Shown here in pieces: positions 18,251 to 26,318 of a stretch of 64,000 nucleotides of DNA (positions are counted from its first letter, which is position 1; every line of letters begins with the position of its first letter). The notes beneath the pieces are model-generated. The model searched no databases and was not told the DNA's origin. It saw only the letters and a program-made list of their open reading frames with translations. This stretch comes from Streptococcus oralis (lineage in GTDB: Bacteria; Bacillota; Bacilli; Lactobacillales; Streptococcaceae). The stretch covers positions 1,178,001 to 1,242,000 of the forward strand of contig NZ_CP019562.1 of NCBI RefSeq assembly GCF_001983955.1. Direction: 5' to 3'. A program made the position numbers and the translations under genes.

Positions 18251-18274
18251 AGTTTTTTATTTGTTATGCAATAG
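18231..18274 (-). repeat. 22-bp perfect tandem duplication over the promoter -35
   Basis: Units 18231-18252 and 18253-18274 are identical and each contains the TTGCAT -35 box; copy 2 has one unit only. The downstream unit pairs with the -10; the second adds a spare -35. Confidence 0.85.
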
Positions 18275-18414
18275 TTTTTTTGATCCGAAAAGTCTCACAC
18301 TAAACGCTAGCAACTGGAATTTACTCTAAGACGACTCTGTTTTAGGGCTATTTGTCGTGCACTTTTTTCTGAGTCTTTTCGCTTTTGAACCCTTATATAT
18401 CAAGAAAAAGAAAA

Positions 18415-18450
18415 CCAGTGGAAGTTAGTGTAAAAAGAATTTCCACTGAT
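18415..18450 (-). terminator. Possible terminator inside cassette right end
   Basis: CAGTGGAA (18416-18423) pairs with TTCCACTG (18441-18448), followed on the minus strand by a T-rich tract. It would end the operon that finishes at 18477. Confidence 0.5.
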
Positions 18451-18476
18451 TTCACGCGTTTTTCTCATACTAAAAG

Positions 18477-19040
18477 CTAGGTTGTGGGAAACTGGAAGTT
18501 AGTTTTAGAAGTTACCGGTTTTCTAAACTCATCAAGCATTTCTTCTTTTGTAATTTCATTCTGACGAAAACGAGCTAAAACTTGGGTTGGATTGTCATCA
18601 GTCTGAACACCATAGATAAAATCAAAATGGTGTTGTAATTCATCTGGATTTTCCCGATTTTGAATTACAAATTCCGCAAAATCTAAATCTGACTCTGACT
18701 TTTTATGTTTTGCAAAATAGTGACAATGAGAGTCAGTGCTCTTAAAAATTTCTATAAAATTTGAAATACGAAATTCTACTATAATAACTACTTCTTCTTC
18801 AGAGTCAAAAATATTATTATTAGAGGTGCTTCGATTTAATACTTCAACCTGCTTGTTAATAAATTTTCTAGCTTGTTCAAAGTCCGGCGTGATATAGAAA
18901 CCAGGTCCAAAGTCTAGCTCACTTCCTAAATTAAATTGAACATCGATTCCTTTTTTTAAGGATTCTAAATATCTCAATAATGTAGCATGAAACCACTGCA
19001 TCTGACCTAGTTGCTTTTCCTGCTTGGTAGTCAACTCCAA
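18477..19040 (-). CDS. DUF3990-like protein, C-terminus replaced by cassette
   Basis: 187 aa. The pattern WFHATLLRYLESLKKG then LDFGPGFYITPDFEQARKF is that of DUF3990, a family with an ADP-ribosyltransferase-like fold; activity is not proven. The cassette junction at 18516/18517 lies inside the gene: the last residues after EFRKP come from cassette DNA. Joining across the 14-bp repeat restores about 40 different C-terminal residues that run to the start of the next ICE gene. It is the last gene of the Toprim operon. Confidence 0.65.
   Translation of the reverse strand: MELTTKQEKQLGQMQWFHATLLRYLESLKKGIDVQFNLGSELDFGPGFYITPDFEQARKFINKQVEVLNRSTSNNNIFDSEEEVVIIVEFRISNFIEIFKSTDSHCHYFAKHKKSESDLDFAEFVIQNRENPDELQHHFDFIYGVQTDDNPTQVLARFRQNEITKEEMLDEFRKPVTSKTNFQFPTT
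18517..18530 (+). repeat. 14-bp direct repeat, right flank of cassette copy 1
   Basis: GGTTTTCTAAACTC, identical to 15985-15998; this copy is in the frame of the interrupted gene. Confidence 0.8.
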
Positions 19041-19045
19041 AATAT

Positions 19046-19321
19046 TTACTTCCTTCCGTCTTTCCTAAATCTCTCTAAATTCTTCTCCAATTGTTCCTTA
19101 TGAAGTTGATTTTTAGCTTCCTTTAATGTGTCGTCTAAAGTTTCTTCTCTATAAATCGATTCTGTTTTTACTTGTTCTGATCCTTGGTCTGGAGTGAAAA
19201 TGATATCTAACAGTCGATCTATTTTTTCAAGATCTTGGACAGACATATCAGATAGTCTATGAATTAGCTTCTTAAATATATCACTATTGTCTTGGTTTTC
19301 CTTAAAAAATGTTGTAAACAT
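19046..19321 (-). CDS. Small ICE protein, unknown function
   Basis: 91 aa, highly charged and helical (KKLIHRLSDMSVQDLEKIDRLL, ending RFRKDGRK). I recognise no domain. It lies between two other small ICE proteins, 5 bp before the DUF3990-like gene, in the Toprim operon. Confidence 0.6.
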   Translation of the reverse strand: MFTTFFKENQDNSDIFKKLIHRLSDMSVQDLEKIDRLLDIIFTPDQGSEQVKTESIYREETLDDTLKEAKNQLHKEQLEKNLERFRKDGRK

Positions 19322-19358
19322 CTATAACCTCTCAAAAAAAGCAGCCTATCAGGACTGC

Positions 19359-19742
19359 TTAGTGTAATTCGGAAATCGCATCATAAATTGACTGCAATTT
19401 CTTATTATCTTTATTCTTTGTGTCAATCAACGTATGTAGCTCTTCAATTTTCTTTTGACTGCTTTGAATATCGCTATTGTTATCCTCAATAAGTCTTTTA
19501 AGATGTTGCTGATAACTTGTAGTGATATCTGTCTCTTTTCCTGTTCTAACCTCTGTAACTTTGGGTTTAGAGCTAGGATTTGATTCCGTTACAGGTGCTT
19601 GTTTTCTCTTTTGAAAAGCTGCTTCATAATTTACATCATTACCTCCTTGATGATTTCCAAATAAGGCCGCAATTTTATCTGGATCTTCTTGATTTTCTGA
19701 TTTACTTTCTAATGGTTGATTAAAATTCCAATCTTTTGTCAT
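19359..19742 (-). CDS. Small hydrophilic ICE protein, unknown function
   Basis: 127 aa, low-complexity and probably disordered for the first 75 residues. It ends in a coiled coil (SSQKKIEELHTLIDTKNKDNKKL). It overlaps the upstream 77-aa gene by 4 nt (ATGA). Similar proteins accompany the Toprim protein in streptococcal ICEs, but the role is unknown. Confidence 0.6.
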   Translation of the reverse strand: MTKDWNFNQPLESKSENQEDPDKIAALFGNHQGGNDVNYEAAFQKRKQAPVTESNPSSKPKVTEVRTGKETDITTSYQQHLKRLIEDNNSDIQSSQKKIEELHTLIDTKNKDNKKLQSIYDAISELH

Positions 19743-19972
19743 TCACTCATTTCATCCTTTCTAAATTCAGAATCATCGAATTGTCTTTCTTTACCAAAGG
19801 CATGGTCAAGAGCTTCTTCAAAACTCATGTGACTGATGCTGTGACGTCTTTTGAACGTCGCAAACATCGCTGTCTCCAGTTGCTCTTTGTAAGCAGCTAG
19901 TTTTTCTGTCTCTCTTGCTACCTTGCTTTCTTGCCTAGTGACCTTTTCTTCTAAGCGTTCAATTATGGTCAT
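19739..19972 (-). CDS. Small coiled-coil ICE protein
   Basis: 77 aa. The N-terminal coiled coil (IERLEEKVTRQESKVARETEKL) is followed by a conserved-looking FKRRHSISHMSFEEALDHAFG. It is coupled by overlap to the 127-aa gene. No known function; part of the accessory DNA-processing operon. Confidence 0.6.
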   Translation of the reverse strand: MTIIERLEEKVTRQESKVARETEKLAAYKEQLETAMFATFKRRHSISHMSFEEALDHAFGKERQFDDSEFRKDEMSE

Positions 19973-20022
19973 ATACGATCCCCCTTCATACTAATTTTAG
20001 CTAGAACATCTTGATTTTGTTA

Positions 20023-21108
20023 TCACAATTCTAAACATTTAGATGATTGTCTTACTAATGGATTTCCAAACATCTCTTTTGCAGTCTCAATCATAGATTG
20101 AAAATCTGATTTGTTTTCTCGAAGAATATCGTTCCAGTCTATTTTTTCTTTCCCAAATTCATTATTAGGTAAATCCAGTGAAACAGGCAATCCTTCTTGA
20201 GATAACTTATCAGAAAAATCTTTTCCTGCATCATCACAATCTACCGCAAGTGTCAATAAATCAGGATGATTATCGAAATAGGTAGTGGTATCACGAATTG
20301 TATTGATTAAGGGCAATAACTTTGAAGGTGTTACTGTATCTAAAAATTCCAACTTCTGATTTTCTTCAGTTATCAGTCGTAAAGTTTGATAAGCGACAAC
20401 AGACCTTTTTAATCCCTCCATAGATACCAAACGAACATCAAATAGACTTTGTTGATGAAGTTCGTAATAGCTCATCAAGTCGATAAACGATTCACAAAAG
20501 ACCAGTCTATTTGGTTTACCAATATCAAAGGATATTCCAACATGTCCATGGCTTCCTTTTAGAATCGTTTTTAACCTCTCTCTAGGAAGAGAGTGATTCT
20601 TATAAATCCCTTGTAAGCTTGCTGCCTGTAGTATGTGACGATGATCAAAGCTTTTAAAAACGATAACAGGTTCAACTGTTTCATTTGTTTTCCAACTAGC
20701 TTGTGCTATCAAACCTTGTTGGATCATCTTTTGTATGATTTCTTCTGAGATTCCTCTACATTCTGTTAAATAATATCTAGCCAGACTGCAGTTAGAGTCC
20801 TCTACTCTCTTTAAAGGATAATAAAATGGTCTCTCTCTTTTTTCTTGAACAGCTTCTTTTTGAAAAGGTTCTTTAGAAAGAAAGGCTAGAGCTTCTTTAA
20901 AGGAAATTCCCTTAACAATTCGAACAAAATCAATGACATCACCTTGAATATCTCTTGAAAACCATTTAAAAGTATTGGTAGTTGAAAAAATCCGAAATGA
21001 ATCGTGTTCAGAATGCTCATAGACACTGCTCGAAACTTGTTTAAAGGAGATACCTAAACGATTGGCTACATCAAGAATTGAAATTTGCTTACATTCCTCT
21101 ATATTCAT
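20023..21108 (-). CDS. Toprim/DUF3991-type primase-like protein
   Basis: 361 aa. The N-terminus resembles the CHC2-type primase zinc domain without its cysteines (SILDVANRLGISF and FKWFSRDIQGDVIDFV). From about residue 190 a Toprim domain follows, with VFCESFIDLMSYY (the Glu motif) and VDCDDAGKDFSDKL (the DxD motif). Such proteins are thought to act in replication of the transferred strand of ICEs. It sits 9 bp after the 213-aa membrane protein. Confidence 0.8.
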   Translation of the reverse strand: MNIEECKQISILDVANRLGISFKQVSSSVYEHSEHDSFRIFSTTNTFKWFSRDIQGDVIDFVRIVKGISFKEALAFLSKEPFQKEAVQEKRERPFYYPLKRVEDSNCSLARYYLTECRGISEEIIQKMIQQGLIAQASWKTNETVEPVIVFKSFDHRHILQAASLQGIYKNHSLPRERLKTILKGSHGHVGISFDIGKPNRLVFCESFIDLMSYYELHQQSLFDVRLVSMEGLKRSVVAYQTLRLITEENQKLEFLDTVTPSKLLPLINTIRDTTTYFDNHPDLLTLAVDCDDAGKDFSDKLSQEGLPVSLDLPNNEFGKEKIDWNDILRENKSDFQSMIETAKEMFGNPLVRQSSKCLEL

Positions 21109-21117
21109 AAAACATCA

Positions 21118-21759
21118 TCATTTTGTCGTAGTATTTGGCAGTGATGGAACAGATGAAGATTCTTCTAAAGTTTTAGGAGTGGCCTTATCCAAATCATCCA
21201 ACCCAGATTTCCAAACCTGCACTTGATTGACCAATAACTTACCTGGTAGTTTCGAATAAGACAACTTAACCGTTCTGGTTTCTGTCTGACTGGTCTTTGA
21301 TTGGTTGGCATTCTTTAAATCAGATACATAGGTTACATTATAAGAGACCATGGCAATGGCTTGATTCGTAGTCTGATTGACAAAGATATCAGCTTTTTCA
21401 AAATGATAATCCAAAATATAGTCCTTATAAACTTGGTTCATGGCATCATTTTGACTTGACAATTCTTGAGAATAAGCTGATTCAGTCATATAAGGTTGAA
21501 TACGTGTATTATTTTCCCCTAGTTTTTCTTTCGTATAGTACTGTGTCAAAAATTCTTTTACAGTATCTGATGACAAAATACTTGCTTTATCTTCTGCTTG
21601 TTTGTCCTCTACAAGTTTAGATGCAGCCAATTCGATTTCTTTGCGACTTTGTTTAGCAGTAGAATGTTGGCCAGCAGTATATCCCATCATGAGAATAAAG
21701 CTAGTTGCGGCTACTGCTCCAACACTAATTAAGGCTTTAGTTTTGACTTTATTTAACAT
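21118..21759 (-). CDS. Membrane-anchored conjugation protein
   Basis: 213 aa with an N-terminal membrane anchor (KALISVGAVAATSFILMMGYTAG). The soluble domain of about 150 residues (VKEFLTQYYTKEKL, AMVSYNVTYVSD, KLSYSKL) has the rhythm of the NTF2-like VirB8/TcpC fold. It could therefore be the VirB8 component missing from the main operon, although I cannot prove this from motifs. It is the first gene of the unit, directly after the shared-type promoter. Confidence 0.6.
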   Translation of the reverse strand: MLNKVKTKALISVGAVAATSFILMMGYTAGQHSTAKQSRKEIELAASKLVEDKQAEDKASILSSDTVKEFLTQYYTKEKLGENNTRIQPYMTESAYSQELSSQNDAMNQVYKDYILDYHFEKADIFVNQTTNQAIAMVSYNVTYVSDLKNANQSKTSQTETRTVKLSYSKLPGKLLVNQVQVWKSGLDDLDKATPKTLEESSSVPSLPNTTTK

Positions 21760-21790
21760 CTTAGACCTTCTTTCTATAAAAACTAGGTCA

Positions 21791-21824
21791 AGAATAACAA
21801 AAAGAACTTGTAAGTTTTATCACA
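21791..21824 (-). promoter_or_regulatory. Promoter of Toprim operon, shared ICE type
   Basis: TGTGATAAAA (21824-21815), 18 bp, TATTCT (21796-21791) preceded by TGT. Spacing is identical to the copies at 4601-4634 and 46118-46151. Confidence 0.6.
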
Positions 21825-21986
21825 TCACAACGAAAGGTAATTCCTACATTTCAGGCGCAAAATCGTACAGTTCAGAGAAAAAAATAAAACTAGCTGTCTT
21901 TGGAGTATAATAGACTTATTGGAAAAAAATAAAATGCATACTGTACTATGCTATACTATAGTTAAGAAAACTATTTACAAAAGATC

Positions 21987-22703
21987 ATGCAACTAACTTC
22001 TGAGAACTTTAAATTATTTATTAGTGTAAAAAAGGACACCTTCCCAACAAAGATATCCTGTCTAAATAAAGCTTATAAAGCCAAACACTATAAAGGAGGA
22101 CGTCCAAAAACGCTAAGTCTATAAAAACAGTTGATGCTAAACTTGCGTTATTTATTCTATTGACCAACTCTACGTCTCCTAGCTTTTGATTTTGGTCTTG
22201 GATTAGCGACAGTCACCGAACGATAATATTGGTAGAAGATACTCTTCGTTCTTCAGGTCTATTTGCCTTAGACAACTTAAAAGCAGCAAGTGTCACTATA
22301 GCTATTGATGTCATAGAAAGTCCTATTTCAACGTCCTAAAAGAAACCAAAGTAAAATTATTCAGGAAAAAAGAGACACACCATGAAGACACAAATCATAC
22401 TCGATTTAACACCACTTCATGCCTGCTAATTAGTTTTTTAAGAAGGTCATACACATGATTTTACTCTTTTTAAGAAAGGATAGGTCAAGTTTGCCAGAGC
22501 AATCACTTGATTTTCTGTATTTGGATTATTTATGCATTATGAATATTCATAATATAACCTTCATTCCTGCTAAAAATTCTAAAAAGCATCTATTGACTGA
22601 AGAGGATAAGAAGTTTAATAGAGATACTTGTAATACGTATTAAAATTGAGCATTTTAATGCTAAGTATAAAACTTTTCAATTTATAGAATCATCAACTAT
22701 GAG
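21987..22703 (+). pseudogene. Degenerate IS5-family transposase
   Basis: Broken frames read in series as KAYKAKHYKGGRPKTL, ATVTER, IDVIESPI, KRHT-like KTQIILDLT, HDFTLFKK, KNSKKHLLTEEDKKFNRDT and INYELK. These match the order of motifs in small IS5-type DDE transposases (GGRK, ATE/D, HDFRLFK, LTKEDK). Many stops and shifts show an old relic. It separates the ICE Toprim operon from the RiPP cluster. Confidence 0.7.
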
Positions 22704-22772
22704 TTAAAATAATTTTCGAACAAAGGCTGTCCAAAAACTTGATATAATGCGTTTTATTGTGGGAATATTCAT
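22704..22772 (-). CDS. Candidate 22-aa signal peptide next to rgg
   Basis: ATG at 22772 preceded by AGGAGAA; the peptide is short, cationic and hydrophobic at its end (SSFWTAFVRKLF). A possible promoter TTGATA-N17-TTATAT lies upstream on the same strand. It is divergent from the Rgg gene, as many streptococcal Rgg pheromone genes are. The composition differs from classical SHP peptides and the frame runs into the IS relic, so chance is possible. Confidence 0.35.
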   Translation of the reverse strand: MNIPTIKRIISSFWTAFVRKLF

Positions 22773-22932
22773 TTCATTTTCTCCTGAAATTGAGTTTTTA
22801 CCCAAACTCATTAATGTTATTGATATAATCCAATAATAATGATAATATCAAATAGTAATAAAAAAATTTGATAGTATTTTTTCATAATCTGTCACGCTTT
22901 CTAATGATTTTTTATGGTAAATGGAGATAAAT

Positions 22933-23817
22933 ATGATTATAGGTGAAACTTATAGAAAAATACGAGAAGGAAAAGGTATTTCTATTTCTTCATTAGCAGG
23001 TGCAGAAATTTCAAAGTCTCAAATATCTAGATTTGAATTAGGAGAGACAGAAATCTCATTTTTTAAATTATTATATCTACTTGAAAAAATAGGTGTAACA
23101 CTAGAAGAGTTTTTGCTTTCATGTAATGATTACCAGCCTTCAGACTTCAATACCTTGATACGCTTAGTTCAACAGGCTGCATACAATCAAGAAATCAAAT
23201 CATTACTTAATATGGTAAGCAAAGAGATGGAACTGTTTAGAGAAACCAAATCTCATTATCATAAGTTAAACGCTATTTTCATTGAAAGTATTATCTATGG
23301 AATTGATAATACTCATCAATTGAGTAATCAAGACACCTCTTATCTTACTAATTATTTATTTTCTGTTGAAAACTGGGGATATTACGAAATTCTTATTCTT
23401 GGAAATTGTTGTCGAGCAATATTACCAAATTTATTATTTAGATATGCCAAAGAGGCGCTTAAAAAAGGAAAGTTGTATAGTTCTATACCTAGAAATAAAC
23501 AAGCTCTCGTTCAATTACTTCTTAATTCACTTCTTATTATGATTGAAAACAGCTTATATGAGGAAGCTTTATTTTTAGAACAAGCTACTAAGAATATATT
23601 ATCTAATTCCACAGATTTTTTTGAACAAACTATTCTTTTGTATTTAGAAGGATTTTTTGAACTTAAATTTCATCATAATCAAAAATCAATTTTAAAAATA
23701 GAAGATGCTTTAAAAATTTTTGAATTATTCAATAAAACATTATACAAAAATTATAAAGAATACTACAAAAAAAATATTATCAATTTATTACAATGTGGTA
23801 ATTCCTATTTTGAATAA
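22933..23817 (+). CDS. Rgg/MutR-family transcription regulator
   Basis: 294 aa from the ATG at 22933 with GGAGA upstream; the ATG at 22921 is part of that ribosome site. The N-terminal XRE HTH reads YRKIREGKGISISSLAGAEISKSQISRFELG. The rest is the all-helical, TPR-like Rgg domain that binds a peptide pheromone. Length is typical of Rgg. It converges with the M16 gene, overlapping it by 38 bp, and is the likely controller of the RiPP cluster. Confidence 0.9.
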   Translation: MIIGETYRKIREGKGISISSLAGAEISKSQISRFELGETEISFFKLLYLLEKIGVTLEEFLLSCNDYQPSDFNTLIRLVQQAAYNQEIKSLLNMVSKEMELFRETKSHYHKLNAIFIESIIYGIDNTHQLSNQDTSYLTNYLFSVENWGYYEILILGNCCRAILPNLLFRYAKEALKKGKLYSSIPRNKQALVQLLLNSLLIMIENSLYEEALFLEQATKNILSNSTDFFEQTILLYLEGFFELKFHHNQKSILKIEDALKIFELFNKTLYKNYKEYYKKNIINLLQCGNSYFE

Positions 23818-24946
23818 TTGCTTTTTTTGAAAAACTTTTTAATTCATCTAAAGAAATCAATTCCAGCTCTTCAGCAATACTATCCCAACTTGGAATATCA
23901 AATAATTTTTCTCTACAAATTGTTTTTAAATATTCATTTTTATTAACTTCACAATTTATGTACAATTCATTGATTACTCTTTTTTTAGCCTTATAAAATA
24001 ATATTTCATCAGATAAATCGGATTCATTAACAAGATTGTTCTCCAGTGTTTTAATCAATTTTTTCTTATAGATTGTAGGTGTTATAGTTACTATTTTTAG
24101 TAAAGTCATATTACTATAAAATATTGGGTATGATACAATATTATATATCCATTGCTTTTGTGTCCTTAACTTATGGCCTAATAATGAATCTTTAATACCA
24201 GTTAACATCGAGTTTAAGATACTTAACATTGCCATTTCATGAGATGATGCTACCATACCAGATATATCTAGATACATAGAAATTTCAGAAAGTTCTTGTT
24301 GCTTATCTAATTCCGTTAAACCAGTTGAAAAAGCCGGAAAGTTAATTTCTACAGATGATTCACTTAAAGGTAACATATTTTCAATACTTATGATTTCACT
24401 TTGTAGAAAACTTGGACCAGCAATAGCAATCTGGAATTCTCCTGCTTGAATATTTTTTATATAAAATTTATATATAGTTTCTAAACTAACATACTCAATA
24501 TTACCTCTAGTACCAATAATATCTATTGACCAAGAACTATTTTTAAAAATTACTCGATTATCATTAATAGATTTCTTACTATTTTCATACTGATTTAATT
24601 CAATTAAGACTATTTTCTTTTCCCTCAATAGTTCATCTTCAGTAATGGAAAGATTGAAAATCCTACTTATCAGTATTTTAAAAATTTTATTGAAATCTTC
24701 AGCTAGACAGTAACCACTTAAATTAATATAATCTCTAGATGTCTCTCCTTTAATAGCTGCACCATTCATATCAAACAATTCATTTAGTGATTGTTCATTC
24801 CCTGCTCGTATTAGTAAATGTTCAATAAGATGTGAAAATCCTAATTCATTTACTTGCTCAATACTAGTACCTGCAACAAACATCAATGAAAAATATGCAA
24901 ATTTACTTGCTTGATTTTTTTTAAATATAATTCTCTTATTCATCAA
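23780..24946 (-). CDS. M16-family zinc protease of the RiPP cluster
   Basis: 388 aa, a single two-lobe-half M16 protein. The inverted zinc motif HxxEH is present as SHLIEHLL (about residue 40), and the third ligand Glu is in REKKIVLIELNQYEN about 75 residues on, so it should be active. M16 proteases such as PqqF cut RiPP leaders; here the natural substrate would be the 27-aa precursor. The start overlaps the ThiF-like gene by 11 nt, showing coupling. No signal peptide, so it acts in the cytoplasm. Confidence 0.85.
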   Translation of the reverse strand: MMNKRIIFKKNQASKFAYFSLMFVAGTSIEQVNELGFSHLIEHLLIRAGNEQSLNELFDMNGAAIKGETSRDYINLSGYCLAEDFNKIFKILISRIFNLSITEDELLREKKIVLIELNQYENSKKSINDNRVIFKNSSWSIDIIGTRGNIEYVSLETIYKFYIKNIQAGEFQIAIAGPSFLQSEIISIENMLPLSESSVEINFPAFSTGLTELDKQQELSEISMYLDISGMVASSHEMAMLSILNSMLTGIKDSLLGHKLRTQKQWIYNIVSYPIFYSNMTLLKIVTITPTIYKKKLIKTLENNLVNESDLSDEILFYKAKKRVINELYINCEVNKNEYLKTICREKLFDIPSWDSIAEELELISLDELKSFSKKAIIQNRNYHIVIN

Positions 24947-26057
24947 TTTTTAGAATCTCCCAGAGTTTACTTTTATTGAAATCATGACCACATGTAGGAC
25001 AATGAGATTGCTTAGAGAAGTGCTTGAATTCATCTTCCCTAAAACTATAAAAATCAAATCTAAATAAAGTATTCCAAACATTACTATTTTTCTCTGTTAC
25101 ACAATCTAACCATTTCTTCACAACCCATGATGACAATAATAGAATATTAGTTAAAATATTTGCAGTTATTAATTTTCCATCATAGTTTGAAAATTTTTTA
25201 ACTAAATTTTGAAAGTTATCACTATCTTGTTCATAAAGTAAACAATCAACACAGCCTATATTTTGAATATTAGGATTACAAAATAAGAGTTTACCTGCGC
25301 TACGTTGGCTAAAACAGTATATACTAGGGATATTAAATAAATAGCATGCTCTATTTACTAATCTTTGTGCTATATAAGGAGGTTCATCCATACAACAAAA
25401 TACCCAGTCACTTTCAGAAATTTCTTTTTTTACAGCATCAACAGTGCTCATTTTTAATTTTCTTTTTGTGACTACACACTGATAATTACGTTTTAGAATA
25501 CAATCTTTTACACAGTCAACTTTATATTTACCAATATCGTTAAAGGTAAACATAGATTGCCTATTTATATTATTTTCTTTAACAATATCATCATCGACTA
25601 AATGAAGTCGCCCTACCCCTAATTGGGCTAATTGTAATGCGATATGAGAACCACCGGCTCCACATCCTAGTATGGTAACTTTTAAATTACTCAATTTTTC
25701 AAGTAATTTAATCCCGCCAATACCTTCACTAGAATAATAAGTTTCTAGTGATTCATTAATTAAATAGTGATCAATTTGATTTACAGGTCTATCTAATATT
25801 TCTAATAAATTACGATCAGAAAATTTAGATATATATTTTTCTATAATATTTTCGGATATATCATATTTTTTTCTTAATAAATCTTTAATTTCTTCAAAGC
25901 TATTAATTCCATTGCAACAAGAAATTAAATCTGACCAAAAATCTGAGTATCCTGTAATTTCTAATACATCAACATCGTCAGCTCCAATTCTTAATCTGTC
26001 GTTCTTCCATTGGTAAACGATTCTATCCTGGTTCCATTTTGGGAAATAATTATCCAT
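24936..26057 (-). CDS. ThiF/E1-like adenylating enzyme with PqqD-like N-domain
   Basis: 373 aa. Residues about 1-95 resemble a PqqD-type RiPP recognition element (VDVLEITGYSDFWSDLISCC, FEEIKDLLRKKYDIS). The E1 core follows: LGCGAGGSHIALQLAQLGVG (nucleotide loop), LVDDD, NINRQ (the Arg that contacts ATP) and CCMDEPP. Two zinc-type CxxC pairs are present, GCVDCLL and HCPTCGH. Relatives include MccB (microcin C7) and PaaA (pantocin A), which activate carboxyl groups in a short precursor. No YcaO partner is present. The product is not predictable from sequence. Confidence 0.88.
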   Translation of the reverse strand: MDNYFPKWNQDRIVYQWKNDRLRIGADDVDVLEITGYSDFWSDLISCCNGINSFEEIKDLLRKKYDISENIIEKYISKFSDRNLLEILDRPVNQIDHYLINESLETYYSSEGIGGIKLLEKLSNLKVTILGCGAGGSHIALQLAQLGVGRLHLVDDDIVKENNINRQSMFTFNDIGKYKVDCVKDCILKRNYQCVVTKRKLKMSTVDAVKKEISESDWVFCCMDEPPYIAQRLVNRACYLFNIPSIYCFSQRSAGKLLFCNPNIQNIGCVDCLLYEQDSDNFQNLVKKFSNYDGKLITANILTNILLLSSWVVKKWLDCVTEKNSNVWNTLFRFDFYSFREDEFKHFSKQSHCPTCGHDFNKSKLWEILKIDE

Positions 26058-26081
26058 TTTATATCCTCAACTATTTGATAA

Positions 26082-26108
26082 AAGCATGCAAGATTAACAT
26101 GCATGCTT
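26082..26108 (-). terminator. Hairpin before the ThiF-like gene, possible attenuator
   Basis: AAGCATGC at 26108-26101 pairs perfectly with GCATGCTT at 26089-26082 on the minus strand, followed by a short T-tract. It lies 25 nt upstream of the ThiF-like start and may limit readthrough from the precursor gene. Confidence 0.5.
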
Positions 26109-26167
26109 CTGTTATACACGAGAAGTCGATTAATATTATTGACTTCTTTTTTATTAATACAAACTAA

Positions 26168-26194
26168 TTTAAACTCTCTTTTTAAGAGTTTAAA
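26168..26194 (-). promoter_or_regulatory. 10-bp perfect stem-loop after the precursor gene
   Basis: TTTAAACTCT and AGAGTTTAAA form a perfect 10-bp stem around a 7-nt loop, 22 nt after the precursor stop. It probably protects the short precursor mRNA or acts as a partial terminator. Confidence 0.55.
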
Positions 26195-26215
26195 TTAACT
26201 AAATCTAAAATTATC

Positions 26216-26299
26216 TTAGATAAAGTACCAATTAGTTGTATCTTCTTCACGAATTTCTTCAAATTCTAACTCCAAAATGTTGAAATCTTCCATAATCAT
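26216..26299 (-). CDS. Candidate RiPP precursor peptide, 27 aa
   Basis: Not annotated by length-based gene finding. The ATG at 26299 is 8 nt after a perfect AGGAGG; two further in-frame ATGs (26305, 26293) flank it. The peptide is very acidic in the middle (ELEFEEIREED) and ends TTNWYFI. It lies between the exporter and the ThiF-like gene and starts 20 bp after the exporter stop. Two EE pairs are present; PaaA of pantocin A modifies an adjacent Glu pair, so FEE or REE could be the modified site, or the aromatic C-terminus could be the core. Both are inference. Confidence 0.7.
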   Translation of the reverse strand: MIMEDFNILELEFEEIREEDTTNWYFI

Positions 26300-26318
26300 G
26301 ATCATCACCTCCTTTCTA

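Larger units (their letters stand above)
15999..18516 (-). mobile_element. Peptide/ABC transporter cassette, copy 1 (intact)
   Basis: A 2.5-kb unit containing a secreted tyrosine-rich peptide gene, an ABC ATPase and an ABC permease. It is near-identical outside the permease to 49056-50405. It is bounded by 14-bp direct repeats and interrupts the DUF3990-like gene. It contains no transposase and shows no terminal inverted repeats, so the mobilising enzyme is unknown. Confidence 0.65.
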
